A stretch of DNA of 19,468 nt from Sphingomonadaceae bacterium. Lineage in GTDB: Bacteria > Pseudomonadota > Alphaproteobacteria > Sphingomonadales > Sphingomonadaceae. The stretch's first letter is position 1; each line of letters opens with the position of its first letter. Position numbers and translations under genes: made by a program. The stretch covers positions 1-19,468 of the forward strand of contig JACVCM010000054.1 of NCBI GenBank assembly GCA_016742125.1, given 5' to 3'. The notes beneath the pieces are model-generated. The model made no database searches, was not told the origin of the DNA, and saw only the letters and a list, made by a program, of their open reading frames with translations. Below, piece after piece: positions 15,100 to 19,468 of the stretch.

Positions 15100-15957
15100 T
15101 CAATCGTCACCGACCGTTTTCCAGCCGAGCGTGATCGACATTCTCCGATTGCGGGAATCATACGGGTTTGTCGGCACATAGGGCTCGCGGTCGGCCACGC
15201 CCTCAATTCGCAGAAAGCGCTGCGCGCCGACACCGGTGCGGGCGAGGTATGCACGTGTTGCTTCGGCGCGGGCCGATGACAGTTGCCAGTTGTTGACGCC
15301 AAGGCCAGGGCTTGTCGGCTGCGCGTCGGTATGGCCGCGAATGATGATGCCGTTCGGCATCGCACCCAGAACCTCTGCCACCTCCCCTAACAGAGCCAGA
15401 GCATCGGGCGTCAACATATCGGTGCCTGATATGAACATGGAAAAATCGGCTTCGTCCAACAGGTCGATACGAAGGCCTTCGCGTGTCTCGATGAAACGCA
15501 GATTGCGGGCGAGGCGCTTTATTTCCTTGCTGGTCGACAGTCTGGCCATCAGCGATTGACGGATTTGTTGAAAACGGGCGCGGTCCTTGCCGATGCCCGA
15601 TGCTTCCTTTGGTCCGCCTGTTGCGTCGCGCGGAATGGTCATGCTGCGGCTTCCGGTTTGCCCGGCGCGATTTGGATATTTATCGACCGAGGTAATCGAA
15701 TCGCCGCCGAAAAAGCTTGTCGATCCGGCGCTGTCCTGCTTGCTGGCGACCAGCGTCGGCGAAAAATAATCGGCCAGTGCCTTGCGCTGCTTTTCGGTGG
15801 TCGCGCCCAAGAGCCACATGAGCAGAAAGAAGGCCATCATTGCGGTGACGAAGTCGGCATAGGCCACTTTCCACGCACCGCCATGATGCCCGCCATGGGC
15901 TTCTTCATAGACTTTCTTGACAATGACGGGCCGGACCGGCTCGTTTGATTTCGCCAT
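15100..15957 (-). CDS. motB: flagellar motor stator protein MotB
   Basis: A 285-residue stator subunit that forms the proton channel with MotA and anchors the complex to peptidoglycan. After a cytoplasmic N terminus, WKVAYADFVTAMMAFFLLMWLLG (29-51) is the single membrane helix, with Asp35 at the ion-carrying position. A plug/linker region follows, then a C-terminal OmpA-like peptidoglycan-binding domain (IIIRGHTDAQP, NNWQLSSARAEATRAYL, DSRNRRMSITL). The N terminus carries a His/Gly-rich stretch (HGGHHGG, 21-27). The ATG at 15957 overlaps the motA stop by one base (TGATG); a GTG directly before it is an alternative. Translational coupling fits a fixed stator stoichiometry. Confidence 0.95.
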   Translation of the reverse strand: MAKSNEPVRPVIVKKVYEEAHGGHHGGAWKVAYADFVTAMMAFFLLMWLLGATTEKQRKALADYFSPTLVASKQDSAGSTSFFGGDSITSVDKYPNRAGQTGSRSMTIPRDATGGPKEASGIGKDRARFQQIRQSLMARLSTSKEIKRLARNLRFIETREGLRIDLLDEADFSMFISGTDMLTPDALALLGEVAEVLGAMPNGIIIRGHTDAQPTSPGLGVNNWQLSSARAEATRAYLARTGVGAQRFLRIEGVADREPYVPTNPYDSRNRRMSITLGWKTVGDD

Positions 15958-16820
15958 CACCGCCCCCGCATCCCGTCGAACACTTCAGCGAAGCTGGGCT
16001 GGTTCGAATGTTCGATACCGGAGCGTGCGGCCTCTATGACCAGAGGCTGCGGGTGTCCGTGCAGCGACGCGATGATCATTTGCTTGACGACATGATAGAT
16101 GGCAGCGTCGGCCTCGATCACCTGTTTGGCCCGGTTGGCGAAGGGGCCGACAAGGCCATAGGCCAGCAATACCCCCAGAAAGGTACCGACCAGCGCCGAG
16201 CCGATCATGCCCCCCAATATCGCAGGCGGCTTGTCGATCGAACCCATTGTCTTGACCACTCCGAGCACGGCAGCAACGATGCCGAGTGCGGGAAGTGCGT
16301 CGGCAAGACCCTGCAAACCCTCGGCAGGTTTGATGCAATGGTGGTGATGGTTCTTGATACTGTTATCCATCACCTCCTCGACCGCATGCGGATCGAGCGT
16401 GCCCGAGGAGACAACTACCAGCCGCAGTGTATCGCACATGAGGTGGATCAGCGTCTGGTCCTTCAGCAGCTTGGGATATTCATTGAACAGCGATGAATTT
16501 GCCGGATCCTCAATATGCGGTTCGAGTGCTACCGGTCCTTCGGTTTTCAGCATCTTCATCAATTTCGAAACCAGGAAGATGCAGTCGAGATAATCCTGCT
16601 TTCCATATTGCGGGCCCTTGAAAACCTTGCCCAAACCGCCGCCCAGCGCTTTAAGCTCCTTGCCCGAATTGCCGATGATGAGCGCGCCGACGCCGGCGCC
16701 GCCGATGATCAGCATCTCGTGTGGCAGCGCGTGCATCACTGGCTCCAGATTGCCGCCGGTCAGCGCGAAGCCGCCAAACACCATAAGCAACAAGACAATG
16801 ATACCGATAATTGCAAACAT
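15957..16820 (-). CDS. motA: flagellar motor stator protein MotA
   Basis: A 287-residue inner-membrane stator subunit. Four membrane segments are visible: FAIIGIIVLLLMVFGGFAL, MLIIGGAGVGALIIGN, LPALGIVAAVLGVVKTMG and GGMIGSALVGTFLGVLLAYGLVGPF. A large cytoplasmic loop lies between the second and third and contacts the rotor. A histidine run (NHHHHC) precedes the third helix. The ATG at 16820 is chosen because MFAIIG is the usual start of this group; a GTG at 16868 would add 16 residues and is not excluded, since neither has a strong SD. It is the first gene of motA-motB, with flbD downstream on the same strand, and it is divergent from the LuxR-type gene. Confidence 0.94.
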   Translation of the reverse strand: MFAIIGIIVLLLMVFGGFALTGGNLEPVMHALPHEMLIIGGAGVGALIIGNSGKELKALGGGLGKVFKGPQYGKQDYLDCIFLVSKLMKMLKTEGPVALEPHIEDPANSSLFNEYPKLLKDQTLIHLMCDTLRLVVVSSGTLDPHAVEEVMDNSIKNHHHHCIKPAEGLQGLADALPALGIVAAVLGVVKTMGSIDKPPAILGGMIGSALVGTFLGVLLAYGLVGPFANRAKQVIEADAAIYHVVKQMIIASLHGHPQPLVIEAARSGIEHSNQPSFAEVFDGMRGR

Positions 16821-16968
16821 GAAGTGGCTGACCCGGCCTGAAAGATTCAGCAGGTAGAACGACAGCACAGCTTGGCTTTTTAGGCTGCAAGACCATTGAG
16901 CGAGGGGCCGGGCAAGGCTGTTTTTTTGCTGCTATCCATCTAGCCGACCCGATGATAATCCGAAAAGG

Positions 16969-18123
16969 ATGCATGAGCGCAAATTACTTGCAGCATATGA
17001 TGCCGTTCTGTCCGACATTTATGAGGCAGCGCTGGTACCCGCGCATTGGGATGTCGCGCTAAGTTCGCTTATCAACCATTTCAGTCCGCCGCGATGGGAT
17101 GTCGCCATGCTGGTTTGGGAAAGGCTGCATCCCGCTACCGGCCGCTTCATCGGCGCCGCCGGTGTCAGCGATTTCGCGCGTGCAGGTTATATTGCAATGT
17201 TCGCCGGACGACAGCCGTGGAGCGTCAACGGCCACGCGCTTCCCGTCGGGCAGGTCGTGCACAGCGACGAAATCGTCCCGCGCGATATATTCAAGCGACA
17301 TGATTTCTACACCAACTTTCTGGCGAACTGGGAGGATGAGGTTGCAATAATCGCTTCGCTCGACCGTCACGGGCAGGATCATTTGGGCCTGTGCATGCCC
17401 GCGCCGGATGTTGGCGATTCCTCGCTGTTACGGCAGGCTGTTACGCGACTGGTACCGCATATCCAGCGCGCTTCCCGAATCAGCCGACGGATCGGTGAGG
17501 CCGACCTGCGTGCGGCCAACGCCGAGGCCGGGCTGGACGCCTCACCCTCGATCATCCTCACGCTGGGTCCGGACATGGAATTGTTGCACGCTAACCGGCA
17601 GGCGCAGGAATGGTTGGGAAGAACACAAGGCGCGAGGCAAGTACAGCAACGATTGCGTTTTGCCGACAAAGACGTGCAACAGCGATTGGCGAACCTGGCC
17701 AAGGGCATGGGTACGAACCGCACCGAAAATATTACGATCGGCGATGAATTGCGGACGATCTTTCTGGTCGCCATGCGCGTCGATCCGGGCGTTTCAGCAG
17801 ATTTGGCGGGTGCCAATGGAGGTGCTGCGGTGCTGCTGGTTGGCGGTGGACGCCGCGACGTTTCGGTCCAGATCGTCGAAAGGCTTCGCGACTGGTTCGA
17901 CCTGACGCCGTCCGAAGCAAAAATCGCAGCCTATATCGCTGATGGCAAGTCGCTGGAGGAATATGCAAGCGATCGTGGCGTTTCGGTCAATGCAGCACGT
18001 TTCCTGATCAAGGGTGTCTTCGCCAAGACCGGCGTGAGGAGGCAGGCCGAACTGGCCGCCCTACTGCGCGAAGCCCCCTTGGATTGGCACAATCCGATCG
18101 ACAATTTTGTAACCACCATCTGA
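16969..18123 (+). CDS. LuxR-type helix-turn-helix transcriptional regulator
   Basis: A 384-residue regulator with a C-terminal LuxR/GerE-type DNA-binding domain (about 310-372: FDLTPSEAKIAAYIADGKSLEEYASDRGVS, then NAARFLIKGVFAKTGVRRQAELAALL). The first ~190 residues are an unassigned sensory region; 195-300 looks PAS-like (IILTLGPDMELLHANRQAQEWLG). There is no receiver domain or membrane segment and no luxI-type gene nearby. The ATG at 16969 directly follows AAAAGG with almost no spacing, which is odd for SD-led initiation; no better in-frame start was found. It is divergent from motA and 117 bases upstream of the YadA-like gene, so both are candidate targets. Confidence 0.88.
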   Translation: MHERKLLAAYDAVLSDIYEAALVPAHWDVALSSLINHFSPPRWDVAMLVWERLHPATGRFIGAAGVSDFARAGYIAMFAGRQPWSVNGHALPVGQVVHSDEIVPRDIFKRHDFYTNFLANWEDEVAIIASLDRHGQDHLGLCMPAPDVGDSSLLRQAVTRLVPHIQRASRISRRIGEADLRAANAEAGLDASPSIILTLGPDMELLHANRQAQEWLGRTQGARQVQQRLRFADKDVQQRLANLAKGMGTNRTENITIGDELRTIFLVAMRVDPGVSADLAGANGGAAVLLVGGGRRDVSVQIVERLRDWFDLTPSEAKIAAYIADGKSLEEYASDRGVSVNAARFLIKGVFAKTGVRRQAELAALLREAPLDWHNPIDNFVTTI

Positions 18124-18126
18124 GTT

Positions 18127-18144
18127 GCTACCCATATGGGCAGC
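18127..18144. promoter_or_regulatory. 18-bp near-perfect palindrome upstream of YadA-like gene
   Basis: The core CCCATATGGG (18131-18140) is a perfect 10-bp palindrome. With flanks GCTA and CAGC the symmetry extends to 18 bases with one mismatched pair. It lies just after the LuxR-type stop and about 100 bases before the YadA-like ATG, so it could be an operator or part of a 3' hairpin; no T-run follows. Confidence 0.35.
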
Positions 18145-18210
18145 GAACCAGGTTTGCTGTCTATCTAGCTTCCGGCAATCGGCGCAGGGGCACATTCGCC
18201 TCCTGATTGG

Positions 18211-18233
18211 CTCCCGCCCGACTATTACGGGAG
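18211..18233 (+). promoter_or_regulatory. hairpin sequestering the SD of the YadA-like gene
   Basis: CTCCCG (18211-18216) pairs perfectly with CGGGAG (18228-18233) across an 11-base loop. CGGGAG is the ribosome binding site, seven bases before the ATG at 18241. A stem that hides the SD is the arrangement of RNA thermometers and other translational switches; six GC-rich pairs would be moderately stable. Confidence 0.45.
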
Positions 18234-18240
18234 ACTTATC

Positions 18241-19416
18241 ATGAAACATATCAAGTTGATACTCATACTTTCAGCACCGACCGCAATTGCTGCGCTCGCT
18301 GCGCCCGTGTGGGCAGACGCCACACCCGAATGCAATGACGGGCCGAATCCGTTATCAACCGAGTGTGGCAGTAACTCATCCGCGACGGGTGGTGGCGCGA
18401 CGGCGACCGGCAATGGCACCAACGCCAGCGGGGGCTTTAGCACCGCGACCGGCACAAACAGCACCGCGAGCGGAATATCCAGCACAGCAACCGGAGGCGG
18501 CAGCGGGGCAACGGGTACAGCCAGCACCGCAACAGGGGCTTCAAGTTTCGCCACAGCGAACTTCTCGACTGCGACAGGCTTTACCGCGACCGCCAGCGGC
18601 GAGGGGGGCACGGCCACCGGTTATAACAGCGTTGCCAGTGGTGGACTCGGTACCGCCACCGGTTTCAGTAGCTTGGCCAGCGGCGACAGCAGCGCAGCAA
18701 CCGGTGCTTTCAGCCGTGCTGCCGGGGTTGTAAGTATAGCCAACGGGTTCAGCACAAGAGCTTTTGGCCGGGGTGATATCGCAACCGGTTCTGAAGCTTT
18801 GGCAGGGGGGACCGATAGTTCGACCAGCAATAACACCAACGGCAACATTGCTATTGGCGCTAGCTATCTGGCGATCTTCGGCGTCCCCGCGCCAGTGGGG
18901 ACACCGACACAAACGACTGCGAACGGGGGCAACTCGGTTGCCATTGGCACGGTGGCGCAAGCCACCGGCCAAGGCGCGATCGCATTGGGAGGCACGTCCA
19001 ACGCAAATGCCGTGGACGCAACCGCGTTAGGGAGGGGGGCCAGAGCCAACGGCGTGCTGGCGACTGCCGTCGGCGCGGGTTCGCAGGCTCGCGTGTCCGA
19101 ATCCACGGCGGTCGGAACGCTGGCGATAGCCGCCGGAGTCAAGTCGACCGCTATAGGTAACAATGCTGGGGCAGCAGGGGATCAGAGCCTTGCTGCGGGC
19201 TATCTTGCGCAATCCATCGGCCCCGTATCGACCGCCGTCGGAGCCGGTGCGCAGTCTCTTGGGGCTTCGTCGGCAGCTCTGGGCAATGGCGCCGTTGCCG
19301 AGGGTGAGTTTTCGACATCTCTTGGTCCGCTGTCGGTAGCGGCGGGCGGAAACGCCCCTGCCCCCGGCGCTATCGCCGTTTCCCGTTCGAGCAACAGAAA
19401 AGGGCTGGGGGCATAG
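18241..19416 (+). CDS. YadA-like surface protein with head-type repeats, C-terminal anchor not present
   Basis: A 391-residue reading frame. The signal peptide KHIKLILILSAPTAIAALAAPVWA is probably cut after residue 25. A short segment with two cysteines (C31, C42) follows. Residues 46-192 are about 21 consecutive seven-residue units of the type S-T-A-T-G-x-x. After a linker (about 193-235) come canonical 14-residue YadA/Hep_Hag head repeats (NSVAIG, GAIALG, STAVG, STAIG, SAALG). Such heads fold as trimeric left-handed beta-rolls in autotransporter adhesins. No coiled-coil stalk and no C-terminal beta-barrel anchor are present. The frame stops at TAG (19414-19416) just after KGLGA, where the repeat would be expected to continue, and 52 bases before the window ends. 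A frameshift or sequence error near the end is likely. Confidence 0.85.
   Translation: MKHIKLILILSAPTAIAALAAPVWADATPECNDGPNPLSTECGSNSSATGGGATATGNGTNASGGFSTATGTNSTASGISSTATGGGSGATGTASTATGASSFATANFSTATGFTATASGEGGTATGYNSVASGGLGTATGFSSLASGDSSAATGAFSRAAGVVSIANGFSTRAFGRGDIATGSEALAGGTDSSTSNNTNGNIAIGASYLAIFGVPAPVGTPTQTTANGGNSVAIGTVAQATGQGAIALGGTSNANAVDATALGRGARANGVLATAVGAGSQARVSESTAVGTLAIAAGVKSTAIGNNAGAAGDQSLAAGYLAQSIGPVSTAVGAGAQSLGASSAALGNGAVAEGEFSTSLGPLSVAAGGNAPAPGAIAVSRSSNRKGLGA
18376..18816 (+). repeat. degenerate 21-base tandem repeat encoding heptads
   Basis: About 21 in-frame units of 21 bases encode S/x-T/x-A-T/S-G-x-x. Units differ at third positions and at the last two residues, so the repeat is conserved in protein more than in DNA. 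It is coding, not a CRISPR or intergenic array. Confidence 0.8.
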
Positions 19417-19468
19417 TCCCACGGCCAACGGGGGGGGGCAACACACCCCGCGGGGGGTGCGCCGCGCT
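19417..19468. other. G-rich window end, likely low-quality or truncated sequence
   Basis: The last 52 bases contain a run of nine or more G and a CCCCGCGGGG-type self-complementary stretch and carry no reading frame that continues the YadA-like repeats cleanly. A fragment ACGGCCAACGG would read TANG in another frame, which resembles the repeat and supports a nearby indel. Confidence 0.4.

Noticed and set aside
16900..16930. T-run at 16921-16927 as an intrinsic terminator
   Set aside because: No adequate GC stem precedes it on the plus strand, and no plus-strand gene ends nearby.
18225..18617. Minus-strand frame with a striking P-V-A-V repeat
   Set aside because: It is the reverse complement of the heptad-coding repeat, so the regularity comes from the sense gene. 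No SD.
18376..19400. Tandem repeats as a CRISPR array
   Set aside because: The repeats are 21 or 42 bases, contiguous without spacers, and in frame with a signal-peptide protein.

Overview
The window looks like chromosomal DNA from a GC-rich alphaproteobacterium, most likely Sphingomonadaceae (Sphingopyxis/Sphingorhabdus-like). The reasons are the large TonB-dependent receptor beside CoA-thioester catabolic genes, the HapK/RedY-like and DUF1330 small proteins, the PaaK-like ligase, and an FlbD-type flagellar regulator next to motAB. Taxonomy is inferred from protein style only.

Region 1 (1-10566) is a catabolic locus. Eight tightly packed plus-strand genes run from the window edge to 6528: 3' end of an MmgE/PrpD protein, PaaK-like acyl-CoA ligase, amidase-signature enzyme, HapK/RedY-like protein, SDR oxidoreductase, PuuE-like cyclic-amide hydrolase/deacetylase, crotonase-fold enzyme, and a two-module VOC protein. 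Six of the seven junctions overlap by 1 or 4 bases; the other is an 11-base gap with a good Shine-Dalgarno (SD). A convergent minus-strand pair follows (zinc-independent quinone oxidoreductase and DUF1330 protein), then a divergent TonB-dependent receptor. A perfect 20-bp palindrome sits in the divergent control region. The set suggests outer-membrane uptake, amide or ring hydrolysis, CoA activation and beta-oxidation-like steps on a substrate that cannot be named from sequence. The crotonase lacks both catalytic glutamates of true hydratases.

Region 2 (10570-13488) holds a tandem PilZ-domain protein (minus), a bifunctional FadJ/FadB-type enoyl-CoA hydratase/3-hydroxyacyl-CoA dehydrogenase (plus), and a complete tRNA-Leu(GAG) with encoded CCA (minus).

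Region 3 (13643-19468) is a motility and surface section: a small exported protein of unknown function, an FlbD/FleQ-like sigma54 activator without a receiver domain, motB and motA (minus strand), a LuxR-type regulator, and a YadA-like surface protein (plus). The YadA-like protein starts with about 21 unbroken seven-residue ATG/ASG repeats and then switches to canonical head repeats. Its SD lies in a predicted hairpin. Its coding frame stops without a membrane anchor, 52 bases before a G-rich and probably unreliable window end.

No gene-free stretch exceeds 300 bases; the longest gaps are about 115-160 bases. I saw no CRISPR array, insertion sequence, integrase or prophage gene.
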